Below, in pieces: positions 45,511 through 57,121 of a stretch of DNA of 64,000 bases (positions are counted from its first letter, which is position 1; every line of letters starts with the position of its first letter). This DNA comes from Toxotes chatareus (lineage: Eukaryota; Chordata; Actinopteri; Toxotidae). The notes beneath the pieces are model-generated. The model was not told the DNA's origin. It made no database searches and saw only the letters and a program-made list of their open reading frames with translations. The stretch is from contig JAFBJY010001458.1 of the NCBI GenBank assembly GCA_016801885.1, positions 20,829-84,828 on the forward strand, in the 5' to 3' direction. Position numbers and translations under genes: made by a program.

Positions 45511-47492
45511 TTTTCAAAAAACTACACTTTCAGAGTAAAGTTTATGCAGTATTTCTAGGTTTATGTACATACAAATAATAAACATTTAAATATTATGAGG
45601 AAAACAAAAGTAAAACTTACTCTTTCCCCATAGTTCATGTATTACGGTAATACAATGTTTAATTTTATCTAAAAAACTGGATCAACTTTACTGACTGCAA
45701 GTCTGAAGAGGAAGGAAAGATCCACCTTAACACAGCTCCTGACTCAGCTCACACGATCACACAGGAGAAATCTGAGAAAGAAACAGAACGAGGCAGCTGA
45801 CCTCACGTCTTCTCCATGATTCAGAGCTGAATGCAGAAACTACTCATTTTAAAAGAAAGAGTTAAGATCTAGGTGTTTCCCTCGGGGAAGCCTGAGGGAA
45901 ACATCTGGGATGGACTGAAACTCATCACACACGTTTGACACAACAGCTTCATAAACAGGTTGAAGCTTCAGTTTCTGCTGGTGACAGAACTCAGAACAGA
46001 AACACACACAAACTACAATTAGAGACGAAACAGCCTGAAAGCTCTGACCACAGCAGAGACACAGTCACTGTGTATAGCTGACATGATGAACATCAATCTG
46101 TGGTCATGTGACTGGTCACGTGTGAGGCTCACTGCGTGTGTGTGTGTGTGTGTCATCCTCACAGGACGCAGCAGAAGCTACATCAGCTCAGTGACTGAGT
46201 GATGAGCCTCAGGATGAAGAGGACGAAGCCACGCTCACTGTAAATGGTCCACTTACTGTCCTTCGGCTCCATCATCGTCTCAGTCTTAGCTCCTACGCTG
46301 TTTTTTTCCTCCTCCAGTCCAAAGTGACCTCTGACCTCAGTGAATCATATTTCTGTGATGTTATTTTCTGTTAGTAAAAACATCTTGTGTAATAATTGAG
46401 CTCCTGCTGCTCTGATCCATGACGCCTGGTGTTTCCTTTGTTTCAGTGTCATTACTCTGCTTCACTGCTGTTTCCAGAGGACGAAGCTGAGATGTGTTCA
46501 ACTGAACTTTCAGACTTTTGCTGCATTTCTATCACACAGCTGTGTAACTGTGGACGACTGCTGATATAATGAGACTTTTACATTTACACAACCAAAAGCT
46601 TTCACCTGTGAACCACACGACGAGCTCATATGATCCCATAAACCTCAGATCGTCTGATCTCTGGACTCACAGGAAATGAGCAGTAAGGACTGAACAGCCT
46701 GTATTTGATCAGGACGTTGGTGGCAGAGGTCACGTGATGTCGAGCAGCTCATCCTTCTTTCTTACTGAAGCAGCTGGGACACGTGCTTCACCACAGCTTT
46801 GCTAAACTTCACTCACTGCTTCATTTGGCTCTAAATTCTTTTTGCCCTGTTTTTTAGCTGTGAGAACATTTGGTGAGAAAAAATTTCACTTGTGTTCCGT
46901 CTTAGTTTCTCAAACCAAAACGCTGATGTTGTGATTACGACACTGACCAGCAGTGAACTCACAGCTAACAGCTCAAAGCAAAGAGAGCAGCTCAGACAGA
47001 GCTGCCTTCCACCGGCTAACGTCCTGACTGAAGCGTTAAACACTGTACAGTCAGTGTGACGCACAACAATCAGAATCATGAGACTTTATTTCTAAGACTA
47101 GACCCAAAGAACAGAACAGAACTCAGAGCAGAGACAAAAGGCAGTTCAACTATTTCATTTTGTTCTGAGAGTCAGGCTTTAGGCTCAGAGGGAGTTCAGG
47201 CAGACGGCTCAGGCTGCTGTGGTCTGAGGGAGGACGTGAGTCCATGTTCCCTCCACAGATGGTGAAGGACAGAGCCGGGGACCACGTCTCCAGAGACCAG
47301 CTGAGCAGATGTTTGAGCTGGAAATCCTGGGGCACAGGTAAGACAACAGACGTGAGTAAACCAAACCAACAGGTAAACGTTCGTCAACACAGGTAAGTCA
47401 TGATGTCCCCACGCTCTGTCCTGTTCCTGAAACAGCAGGAACAAGAGGAGGAGGGAGACCCCGTCTACCCCTAACAGAGACTGGTTTTGCAG
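45511..47492. other. No gene recognised
   Basis: Intergenic sequence with a short GT microsatellite at 46135-46152. No coding evidence. Confidence 0.5.
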
Positions 47493-47570
47493 GTGCTTTG
47501 GCTTCTGATCCTGAGGAATCAAACCTTTTTATTACTGCTGCACAGGAGACAGAAGCACTGAGACTATCTG
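47493..47570 (+). pseudogene. Siglec-like V-set exon relic
   Basis: After an acceptor-like CTGGTTTTGCAG the frame reads GALASDPEESNLFITAAQET then EALR. This parallels the start of the V-set exon at 42232 (GALADCSLEPDLFITAPQKM). Similarity stops after ~25 codons. It lies just past the 3' end of NLR gene 2, on the opposite strand. Confidence 0.6.
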
Positions 47571-47675
47571 TAACTATGGAGCTGAATGAAGAGACATTCA
47601 GCTGCACCAGAGATGGAGAAGACTCTGTGAAATGTGAAATTCATTCTCACAGTCCACAGTTTGTGGCTTTAGCTT

Positions 47676-47990
47676 CATCTTAAGGTGAGCACTCTGGAAA
47701 GGCATGGATCCACCTCACAGAGGGCAGCGATCAGAACAGAGCTGGCTTCAGTCCCTTTCCTCAGACTGTGTCGATCACGTATCGTGCTTTATCTGCTTTG
47801 CTTTTGGTTCGGGCTGACTGCATTTCCTCATCATTTACAACGCCACGCTCAAGAAGTTTGTCCAGAAGCTGGTCTAGAACAGGTTCAGACACTCTTTTAA
47901 CAAACTGCCCGCGAACTAAGAGCAGCCTGTCCTCTGCTGGAAGACTGTCCTCTGCTGGGAGGCTCCTCTGTACAGTTATCCTCCTTGGAC
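47676..47990 (-). pseudogene. NLR gene 2 CARD exon, frameshifted
   Basis: After CTTCCAG the phase-1 frame reads PRRITVQRSLPAEDSLPAED, then the CARD helices RLLLVRGQFVKRVSEPVLDQ, LLDKLLERGVVNDEEMQSAR and KARYVIDTV. TGA follows at 47763-47761. One base out of frame, the CARD continues as RKGTEASSVLIAALCEVDPC and ends LSRVLTLR with stop at 47678-47676. A single-base loss near 47764 explains the break. Confidence 0.82.
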
Positions 47991-49003
47991 CTGGAAGAAA
48001 ACCAGAGAAAGACTTTTGTTGATAATCACTTCCAAACAGATCTAATTACAAAAGTGCAAATGAAATGAACAGAATTGTTTTCTGTCTGCTGCAGCCTCTG
48101 CTCTGTACATCACCAGACACTATGGACAAGCCCCTCCACATGCTGTCAATCACACAGACACGCCCCTGTGATTGTGGTTCTACTGTTTGATTAAACTGTT
48201 GTTTGTGCATTGAAGCTGTTGGTTGAGGTGAAGCTGAATTTGAACTTTTAAAGGTTGATTATTTCCTCCATATTATTTATCTGAAAATTCTCACATGTGA
48301 GCAGCTGGAACTGTTAGATCTTTGGTATTTCTACAGGCAGCATTTCCTGTCACTCGACCGTTTCACTTCTGTTTGTAGCAGTTTAATCATCAGTAAAGCT
48401 TCATGTTTACTCAGACCTTTATATGTTTTGTATGCAAACATCTTAATTAATTAATTAATTAGTAAGTAACTAGAAGTAACTAGAAACTGTAGCTGTCAAA
48501 GAAATGTGAAGCAGTAAAAAGCAGAATATTTCCCTCTGACACTTAGTGAAGTTTGCTGCACCATAAGCACAAACACCTAAAATCTGAACTACAGTACTGG
48601 AGTAACTGTACTTAGTTACATTCCAGCACAGAGAACTACGACCACATCCAGATGTGCTCCACTGCATTTATGCCTGCATTTATACCTACATGTTCTTGAT
48701 CAAAGTTACTTTCAGCTTCTCCTCATTCAGCTCTTCAGTGGAACGTTTTGACTCACAGGTCAGAGTTTTCAACCATCTCTTACTAATTTTAAACAGACTG
48801 GTCCTGGAGCTCCATGAACAATAAGATCCACTCACGCTGGTTACACAGTGGGCCGTAGAATAAGAGCAGGCTGACGCTGATCTCAGGCAGAACAAGTGTA
48901 AAGGCACTATGGATCAATCAGTAACTATGACATTACTCTACTGTCTTCTGTTCTTTTCTCTTCTATCAGGTGGAGTGATGCTGCAGGTAGATGAAGGATT
49001 TAC

Positions 49004-49145
49004 CAGTGAGCTCAACTTTGTGCTTCCACACATCTGTACTTGTTTGAGCTCGGACTGTTACAGCTGCTTCTTCTATGTTTGTAGGCAGACGGATCTCAAA
49101 TATTGGGTGGTAATTTGGTCCAAAATCCAGGTCAAAATCTTCTTT
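49004..49145 (-). CDS. NLR gene 2 FIIND (UPA) exon 2
   Basis: A 142-base exon (phase 0 in, 1 out) encodes KEDFDLDFGPNYHPIFEIRL and STDVWKHKVELT, the last strands of the UPA subdomain. The acceptor is GGTTTTCAG and the donor GTAAAT. Confidence 0.82.
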
Positions 49146-49247
49146 CTGAAAACCAGTAGCACCAGTGTCAGGATCTTTTAGCGTATCCAAAGTAAACTTA
49201 AGGTAACCAGCAGCAGTTTATGAATCATGTTCATCTGAAATACTCAC

Positions 49248-49361
49248 CTCAGGCTGTACTTTAAAGGCCACCGGACAGTGAACAGTGTAGCTTTGGTCTT
49301 TGATGAGTTTGCATTTGGAAGGTGCCTGGATGTACTCAGAATTTCGCTGTTTTGCACTCAC
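49248..49361 (-). CDS. NLR gene 2 FIIND (UPA) exon 1
   Basis: A 114-base phase 0-0 exon encodes VSAKQRNSEYIQAPSKCKLI and DQSYTVHCPVAFKVQPE. The acceptor is CTTTTAAG and the donor GTGAGT. It fits between the exons ending PLEE and starting KEDFDL. Confidence 0.8.
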
Positions 49362-49732
49362 CTTAAAAGACATGAGAACATTTTAGTTAGAAGGCAGATC
49401 AGCAGCAGAGCCCCACTGATCAGAGAAATCAGAGATTTTCTCTTTCATATGTTCTCCTGACTTCTGGTAGCAGTGAGGGAGATACTGGGCTGGATGAAGC
49501 CACACACCAGTGCACAGCTTTCCTGACAGTCCCTGTAATGAAATGTTTATCCAGTTCTTGTCAATCTTTGTTAAATCACAGAGGTTTTCTCGAGTTTCAC
49601 CAATAAAATGATTTAAAAAAGGAAATTCCATCTTATCAGGTGAGTAACTGTTTTTTATTTGTTTCACAAGGTCTGATAGATACTGATGAGTTTGGACTGA
49701 CAGTGAAGCTGTAACATTTCATAAATCTTTAC

Positions 49733-50004
49733 CTCCTCCAGAGGGACGTTGCTCGGCAGGAGAAACACATTGAGGTTCTGCCTCTGTGTTTGTGGGTTTG
49801 GTGGTCGGAGGAACAGCAAAACTTGGCCATTAATTGTTTTCATGTTGTTCCATAACCTCCCTAAAATGTCCCAGACCAGACCAAAGGAAGACAGATGAGG
49901 GACGCTGACAATCACGTGAGTGTCTGTGATCTCCAGCGGTTCGAGGATGGTCATTCCATCACCAGTGATGTGGACGACTGACAGCAGGCCTTCAGACAGC
50001 AGAG
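49733..50004 (-). CDS. NLR gene 2 FIIND exon spanning the ZU5-UPA boundary
   Basis: A 272-base exon (phase 1 in, 0 out) starts LLSEGLLSVVHITGDGMTIL, includes DTHVIVSVPHLSSFGLVWDI and ends LNVFLLPSNVPLEE. The HLSSFGLVW stretch (49897-49871) aligns by eye with the autoproteolysis region (SFSPLGVLL) of human NLRP1, with serine kept and Phe replaced by Leu. The donor is GTAAAG. Confidence 0.85.
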
Positions 50005-50838
50005 CTGTGAAAACAAAGCGGAGTTCAACATCCGTGTTACTGACAACAGCCTCAATACAGTAGCAGTGATCACTTTATTCTATATGTGGGACACTCAGTC
50101 TTGTCACTGAAGAATTAAACAGTTGCCCACAGTTAGTGGGTGGGCAGCCGGTGAGGGACTGGGCCCTTGCTGCTGCAGGTCAGACTGCTTTCAGTCAGCT
50201 GGGGTGAGGTTCAGAGGGGACAAACCTCTGAACGTGGGGGATCAGGCTACAAGAAATGACAACAAAGAAAAGATAATGGTTTTTAATATATTCAGGATCC
50301 TCAGAGGATAAATCCAGATGACCTGAGAGACCACCTGCTCTTTACTCTGTGAACCTGTATGCTAATTAGTACTGTATTAAAATGTTATTTCTTCGGTGTC
50401 AGTACAAACATATTGTTAATGAGAACAATAAGACTGACATCACATATCTGACTCTGTCGCCGTGAATTTTAAATATCATTTTATCAATAAAAAATGGGTT
50501 TGTTCCCTCACTATTTATCAAAGAAAACTTTCAAAATAATATGATGTTTTGTTTTGTTTATGTCGACGTTTCTGTGTGAAAATAAAAATGAAACTAACAA
50601 ACTGAGCTTTGTAGAGCCACGTATAAACCGAGTGTGCCCCAGTGGGCTCTGATAAACCTCATCATGCTTGAGATCTTACTGACCTCACTGAGGCAGTTCT
50701 CTGACATACGTTACAGAGTGGCTGCTGGGACAGATGTCTGCAGTGACTGTGGCTGTAATGAACTCTGCAGCTGCAGGGGACACGAACGGGACTATAGGGT
50801 TTGATCACTGCTCTAACGAAGCACAATAATCTGCTCAC

Positions 50839-51053
50839 CATCCTTGGTTTCACAGTGTGGGAGGTGGAGCTGACAGACAGCATCCTCAGGACACTGGATA
50901 TCAAACAGTGGCCCTGCAGCTGTCCTGCCAGCTGATTGGAGGAGGCTCTCATCCCACTGGACAGTCTTGTAGAGAAGCTCCGCCTCCTGATCCATTACAA
51001 ACACCAGTCCAGTTACAGTACACTGGAACTCACCTGGACCAGGACACCTGAAC
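50839..51053 (-). CDS. NLR gene 2 FIIND (ZU5) exon
   Basis: A 215-base exon (phase 2 in, 1 out) encodes FRCPGPGEFQCTVTGLVFVM, ELLYKTVQWDESLLQSAG and CQLHLPHCETKD, the ZU5 subdomain. The acceptor is TGTCCTACAG and the donor GATG followed by GTGAGC. The codon completed across the intron gives KDALLSEG, the expected continuation. Confidence 0.85.
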
Positions 51054-51622
51054 CTGTAGGACACAGAAGGCTGAATGACCATAACAAACCACTTAAACCC
51101 AGAAACTCAAAAACTGAGCTCGTCCCAAATCAGACTCCACTTCATGAGCCCTGAGAGCCCAGAGGAAAGAGGGGACAAACTGCAGGTTCAGTTCAGTACT
51201 CGACTGTGCACGCATGTGCAAATACAAAGTCCAAACTGTCAAAAGATAAAACAGGGCCGTTAAAGCTGACTGACAGCTGGTAAAGCTGCACTGTCGTCAT
51301 CAGAAACTGATGTCACTTCAGGTCACGGTTCAGAGGAAACTACTCGTTTCTCTAAAAACGTTTTCCTCGATCATTCTCTGTCTTCAGTGGGACGGACTGA
51401 GACACAAGGTAAACATGCAGGTGAGAAAACGAAATAAGACGGACACACAGAGGAGTTTACAGCACATACACATGCACAAACACAATATCACTATATGACC
51501 CTGGGGTTGGCACCGTGAGAGAGAGAGAGGGAAAGGAGCCTGCAGAGACCACATCAGCTGACTGCTATGGCTCAACACAGTGAAGCTGTGGAGGAAGAAG
51601 GAGCTACTATCTTTATCATTAC

Positions 51623-51870
51623 CTGTATGAGACTTTTGCAGATTCAGTTTGCAGTTCAGGAGTGAAGCTTGATGGAGGCTGGGATTCAGAAAGAAATATC
51701 ATCATTTTCCTGGAAATAACCAACTTCTGTTCAGTGAAGCAAACAAATACTCTTCCATAGTCCATACTTAACTGAAGCTCACTGTACAGATCAGAGGGAC
51801 AATTAAGTCTGAGTGGACAAATAGTGTGACACAAGTATAAGGTGCCACTGTAATTATTTACAAAGGACAT
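51623..51870 (-). CDS. NLR gene 2 exon before the FIIND
   Basis: The 3' part encodes SSFTPELQTESAKVSY and joins to FRCPGPG in phase 2, as fish FIIND proteins do. The 5' limit is uncertain. A phase-consistent acceptor at 51871 gives 248 bases (MSFVNNYSGTLYLCHTICPL at its start), but another at 51710 would give 87 bases with a different entry phase. Confidence 0.6.
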
Positions 51871-52107
51871 CTGTGTGCTTTGAAGCACAGCAGACTCTGC
51901 AGTCTGTGGATAAAGGCTGCTGAGGACTGAACTGGTACAGAGTCAGAATCCACACAACAGATGGTTTAGTTTCCTTATCCAAAGAGACACTTGATGCCTT
52001 TCTCTCCCCCTGTACAGAGGGTGAAGTACTGAATGCTTGTTTTCCATTGCCTGCAGCGAGTCGAGCCCTTGAATCTGAGCATCAGGATACAACGATCTTT
52101 CTCTCAC

Positions 52108-52184
52108 CTTCGTCAGCTTTGTGTTGTCAGACACATCCAGCTCTGAGTCTGCTGTGTTTGGTTCCTGTTTGAGATCAGAGTCGC
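52108..52184 (-). CDS. NLR gene 2 linker exon
   Basis: A 77-base exon (phase 1 in, 0 out) encodes DSDLKQEPNTADSELDVSDN and TKLTK. The acceptor is CCCTTCAG and the donor GTGAGA. It is an acidic linker with no known domain. Confidence 0.55.
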
Positions 52185-52743
52185 CTGAAGGGACGAGATG
52201 TCAGAAATCTGAGTTTACTGTTACTGTCTTCATCGGATCTGAGTCAGATAACATGAGCAGCAGCTCAAAGTCTCCTGTCATCACTTTGACTGTGGTCAAA
52301 CTGCGACCGCAGACTGCAGATCTCTGTAATGATCAATTCCTCCTTTTATTTAATAATTCAATTTTACCTCATGTTGTCACAGTAACTGCCTTGGTTTATT
52401 TTCTTCTACTCAGCCTGCCGCTCTGTCCCTGTCTCCAGATATGTCTCACTTCCCCAGACCCAGGCATTTCTGAGATATATTCCAGACTTGACAATCCCCA
52501 CCAGTCCACCAGATGTCCTCAGACTTTCCCACCAATCCTGCTCAACATCCACCTGTTTAGATTCCATATCATCCCCACCAGGACTCAAGTCAGGAGTGAG
52601 AATCTAGACTTAAGACTTTAAGGATCCAGATTCCCTTGAAGTAAACACAGCCTGTCTTCCAGAGCTCGAACCACGTGCTCATTGTACACTCAGATTTTAC
52701 TGAGGACACACTGATGGAAAGGAGACACTGTTTCAGTACTCAC

Positions 52744-52784
52744 ATGCTTTGTCTCCAGAAGCTTTAATCTCCCTGTCGTCGACC
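52744..52784 (-). CDS. NLR gene 2 41-base micro-exon
   Basis: Encodes VDDREIKASGDKA between CCTCACAG and GTGAGT. Its entry phase (2) fits the LRR exons, and its exit phase (1) fits the exon at 52184. It is therefore the bridge between the LRR and FIIND halves. Confidence 0.5.
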
Positions 52785-52799
52785 CTGTGAGGACGGACA

Positions 52800-53795
52800 C
52801 AACCACAACAATTACAAAGCGAGTGGAGAATCATCCGCTTTTGTTTGAGTTAGCTTCATTAAACCTAACAGTGATAATCCGAGATCAGTCTCACCCTGCT
52901 GATTATTAACTGATCCTGTATCCTTGAAGTTTGGTCCTCTGAGCTAAGCTTCATCATTTTTCACTGTATATTTTCCCAAGATAGATTATTCTAATTTTTT
53001 GCACTTTTCTCTGGCTGCAAAATCATTCACTATTTCTGTTTCATTGGTAGATATTTGTACTGTGTTGATTCGGAAGATTCTGAGTGAAACCTACTGAGCT
53101 TGTCTTTCATTGGGTTCTGTAGGTTTGTTGCACACTAGATGAAATTATTTTGTTCCATGTGCTGATCTAAAAATATTCATCTTAGTTCATGAGCTCAATA
53201 CACATACAGTATTGTTCAAAATAGTCCTTAAATAGTGACCACCTGATTCACACCTGTTTTTTCACAAAATTGATGACCTCACTGATTGAATGCCACACTC
53301 CTATTTTTTTGAACACGCCCCTTTCAACTAATTGCCCAATGGCACAGCCTTAAGAGCGTGCATATCATGAATGCTGGGTCTTGTTTGTTTTCTGAGAATC
53401 TACTGCACCTACTGGTAACTTGTTTGCCATGTAGCAATAAAAAAATATACTAAAAATCTGGATTATTCTGGTTAGTCACATTGTGCTGCTATTATCTTGA
53501 ACAATACTGTATTCCATCCATGTCCATTAAACTGAAAAGCCAGAGTTAAGACAAAACTTAGCTGACTGACCTTTGGTGTTCCTGATTACTAATATCTGAC
53601 TGGCTGACTGTCCTCTGTGTCTTTCTGTCCAATCCTGAAGCCTGTCCCTGTTCTCCTCTCACAGCTTCAATGAGGAAAGCAGCCACTGAGAAGGTTGGAG
53701 GTTTACAGGAGACACTGGATCTTTGCTTTGATACGAACTGTGTTTAGTACAATACAGCTGAAAGCAGCATGGACTGACTCCAACCCTCTACTGTC
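52800..53795. other. Intron of NLR gene 2, nothing recognised
   Basis: AT-rich sequence without ORFs or named repeats. Confidence 0.5.
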
Positions 53796-53935
53796 CTCAG
53801 AGTCTGCAGTCTACAGTCTGGGCTCTTCACAAGATCAGACAGATCCTTCAGGTCTGAATCCTGCAGGTCATTTCCTGTCAGGTCCAGGTGTCTCAGATGG
53901 GAGGGGTTGGACTTAAGAGCTGAGACCACTTTTTG
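53796..53935 (-). pseudogene. NLR gene 2 degraded LRR exon
   Basis: Encodes SALKSNPSHLRHLDLTGNDL and SPDCRLQTLR. Its 5' third has been replaced, and the donor reads GACAGT instead of GTCAGA, so it cannot be spliced normally. Confidence 0.7.
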
Positions 53936-54794
53936 TGCATTGAGAGTGAATGAAGCGCACAGCGTTAGACGCACAGTATAGTTAGTTAGAGTTTGCCTTT
54001 ACCTGCCATGGTCGTTGTCCGTATTCCTCTCTATGTGTTTGTTCCAGTTCATGATTCAGAGTATCAAGTCAATGACAGAACGTAAGTGTCTGTTGCTTGT
54101 TATAATGCTCACATGCTGTGGGTTTAATAAAAGTGTACAAGTTTAGCACAATGTGAGATATTCTGGCCGTGTTAGGGCGCTCTGATGGTAATTTCCAGGG
54201 CAAAATATTAAGTTGTTATTTCAGTCGGTATCCTAGTTATGTTAAGGAGGACTGGATAGTGGTTTATCACTACTAAATGTTACCGCCTTTATGTTATTCT
54301 AGATTAATGGCAATGCTGAATATTGAACTGTGACAATAAACATTGCTGGGAAAACAGAAGAATAAACATCTCCTTATATCTCCTCCTGTATCCAGATCGA
54401 TACACCATCCTGTCTGCTGTCATAAACAAGCCAGCCGTCCTCCATTACCTCACAAACATGCTGAGTTTGCTCTGAATATCTGAGTCACTTTGACTTTAGT
54501 CTCATCACTTTCTAGTCGTGTTGGAAGAAGAAAATACTGAATATATATTTGTTGATGTGAGTGTGGAAAAAACTTGGATGTGATTTAAAGAGTGAAACTT
54601 TTTTCTTGTTAAATGAAGCTTTGAAATCTGTAGCTCAACATTGCTCTGCCACAGTCAGTGGACTAAACCACAGAAGAAGAAAACAGACTTTACCATGAAG
54701 ATCCTCAGTGTGGATCAGTATAATATCAGTGTGATGTCTGCACAACTTTCACATCATATTCATCTCAGCACACAAGTAAACAATGGAGTCTGAC

Positions 54795-54850
54795 CTCAGA
54801 GTCTCCAGTCCACAGTCTGGACTCTGCAGAAAACCACACAGATGATTCAG
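54795..54850 (-). pseudogene. Truncated LRR exon at a deletion breakpoint
   Basis: Only the last ~50 bases of a B-type LRR exon remain. At about 54845-54865 the sequence jumps into the A-type intron (AGTTTGAGAAGCTGCAGAC, as at 1197-1215), showing a deletion of one exon start plus intron. Confidence 0.75.
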
Positions 54851-55705
54851 GTATGAAGAAGTTTGAGAAGCTGCAGACATTCAGCACATGTGCAGTGTGT
54901 TGAATGAGACATTTCATCACATTCCAGTCATGTGTCTTTGGTCCAAAGCAAGTTCAGCTTCATCCAACACTCTCTGCTCACATATTTGAATCTGCTGTTC
55001 CAGCATTGCATTCTGGGATTCCTGGCCCCACCTTCCTGGTGGCTGTCAGCTTAGGGGGGGGTCTGTGTCCCACAGTTTGTGTCCCTGTGACAAAGACACA
55101 GTGGGACGTTGACACCCAGTGGGCTCAGTGATTGGTCGGCTGTGTGGAGCTGAGAAAGGAGCCAGGGTTTGAACTTCTCTCTCTGCTCTGTTTTCATTGC
55201 TTCCACAAATATTTGTGTCCCTGTTCAGCTCAGCAGCTGCGTGTAGCTCTATGTCTTCAGGAGACACTGTGTGAAAATGTCCTCTCCATATTTAAACCAT
55301 GGTGACGTGTCCTCTCTGTGACAGCAGGCTTTTCACTGTGCCTGTGAGTGAGGCCATTGGGAGCAGCTATGAACACTTGTGCCTTCAGACCTGCTCACAC
55401 GTGTTGTACAGATCAGTTCTTGTCAAACATCCTGATCTCAATGAGACTTTGTGAATAACACAAGCTCAACTCAGTCAAACTGCTGACACTGTCAATGTGG
55501 ACTGTAAGAGTCAGAAATCAAATCATTTTCAAAGCTTTAAAAATCACTTTGAAAATCAGAGTCAGCACTTTCACAACTTCCTTTCAACCATTTCACACTT
55601 TGAATGTTAGAAATTCTGAAGGAGATTTGACCTAATAAATACTGAATAAAGCACAACTTTCACATCATATTCATCTCAGCACACAAGTAAACAATGGAGT
55701 CTGAC

Positions 55706-55882
55706 CTCAGAGTCTCCAGTCCACAGTCTGGACTCTGCAGAAAACCACACAGATCCTTCACTACTGAATCCTGCAGGTTCCAGTTTTCACTCAGGTCCAG
55801 GTGTCTCAGATGGGAGGGGTTGGACTTCAGAGCTGAGACCAGAGAAGCACAGCTGATCTCTGACAACCTGCAGCCCCTCAAC
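55706..55882 (-). CDS. NLR gene 2 LRR exon with one extra codon
   Basis: A 177-base phase 2-2 exon has an added Trp codon (LDLSENWNLQDSVVKDL), the only length change among the intact LRR exons. It is otherwise equal to the A-type exon at 4636. Confidence 0.75.
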
Positions 55883-56678
55883 CTGAATAAAGAATAAAAG
55901 ATGTGAGTTTAGGAGACAAAGTTCCTGCTTGAAAGCGTTGAGTGTTTCATCATCTGTTCAGAGCTGAAGAAGGTTGAGAATGTACAAGTTTGGAAAATGG
56001 AAACTCCAAACACCTGAACCAACAGGATGCAGCTTAAAAACAGTCAGATACTAAAAGTCAAACACAGCCCTCATTAATATTAATGACAACACGCTGCTGC
56101 TTCAATAAAGACATAGTGACTTCAGCTCTTAAACTCTTCCAGCTCCACCAGTGGCTCCATCTATACAAACTCATGTTGTTGACATTTGTTTCAGATTCTA
56201 CTAAAGATCCTAAAGTTTTGACAGAGAACAAACATGTCAGGCTGAAGTTTGGAGGAAAGGCAACAAATGATTGAGACAAAATGGAAAAGATTTTCACTTC
56301 ATGTAACGGTGACGACATTTAACAAACATGCTGAGTTTGCTCTGAATATCTGAGTCACTTTGACTTTAGTCTCATCACTTTCTAGTCGTGTTGGAAGAAG
56401 AAAATACTGAATATTTATTTGTTGATGTGAGTGTGGAAAAAACTTGGATGTGATTTAAAGAGTGAAGCTTTTTTCTTGTTAAATGAAGCTTTGAAATCTG
56501 TAGCTCAACATTGCTCTGCCACAGTCAGTGGACTAAACCAGAGAAGAAGAAAACAGACTTTACCATGAAGATCCTCAGTGTGGATCAGTATAATATCAGT
56601 GTGATGTCTGCACTTTACTGTCAGCACAACTTTCACATCATATTCATCTCAGCACACAAGTAAACAATGGAGTCTGAC

Positions 56679-56852
56679 CTCAGAGTCTCCAGTCCACAGT
56701 CTGGACTCTGCAGAAAACCACACAGATCCTTCACTCCTGAATCCTGCAGGTTGTTTCCACTCAGGTCCAGGTGTCTCAGATGGGAGGGGTTGGACTTGAG
56801 AGCTGAGGCCAGAGAAGCACAGCTGATCTCTGACAACCTGCAGCCCCTCAAC
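56679..56852 (-). CDS. NLR gene 2 LRR exon (B type)
   Basis: A 174-base phase 2-2 LRR exon (LRHLDLSGNNLQDSGVKDL) with normal splice signals. Confidence 0.78.
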
Positions 56853-57121
56853 CTGAATAATGAATAAAAGATGTGGGTTTAGGAGACAAAGTTCCTGCTT
56901 GAAAGCGTTGAGTGTTTCATCATCTGTTCAGAGCTGAAGAAGGTTGAGAATGTACAAGTTTGGAAAATGGAAACTCCAAACACCTGAACCAACAGGATGC
57001 AGCTTAAAAACAGTCAGATACTAAAAGTCAAACACAGCTCTCATTAACTTCAGTCACTATAAACATCACAGATCATAAAGCAAAGAGTGAAGAAACATTT
57101 CTTTCTGTCTCTCAGTCTGAC

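Larger units (their letters stand above)
54448..57121 (-). repeat. Tandem A/B intron-exon array of NLR gene 2 LRR region
   Basis: Type B intron pieces at 54448-54750 and 56320-56640 and a type A intron piece at 54865-55705 match their counterparts at 2655-2960 and 1206-2044. The order B(truncated)-A-B-D differs from gene 1 (A-B-A-D). Confidence 0.8.

Noticed and set aside
48686..48907. Alternative CARD or further FIIND exon on the minus strand
   Set aside because: Translation shows no CARD helices; the true CARD is at 47676-47990 and fits the phase.
48909..48969. Signal-peptide-like plus-strand exon (MTLLYCLLFFSLLSG)
   Set aside because: It lies in an intron of NLR gene 2, upstream Ig exons are on its wrong side, and no downstream exon joins it.
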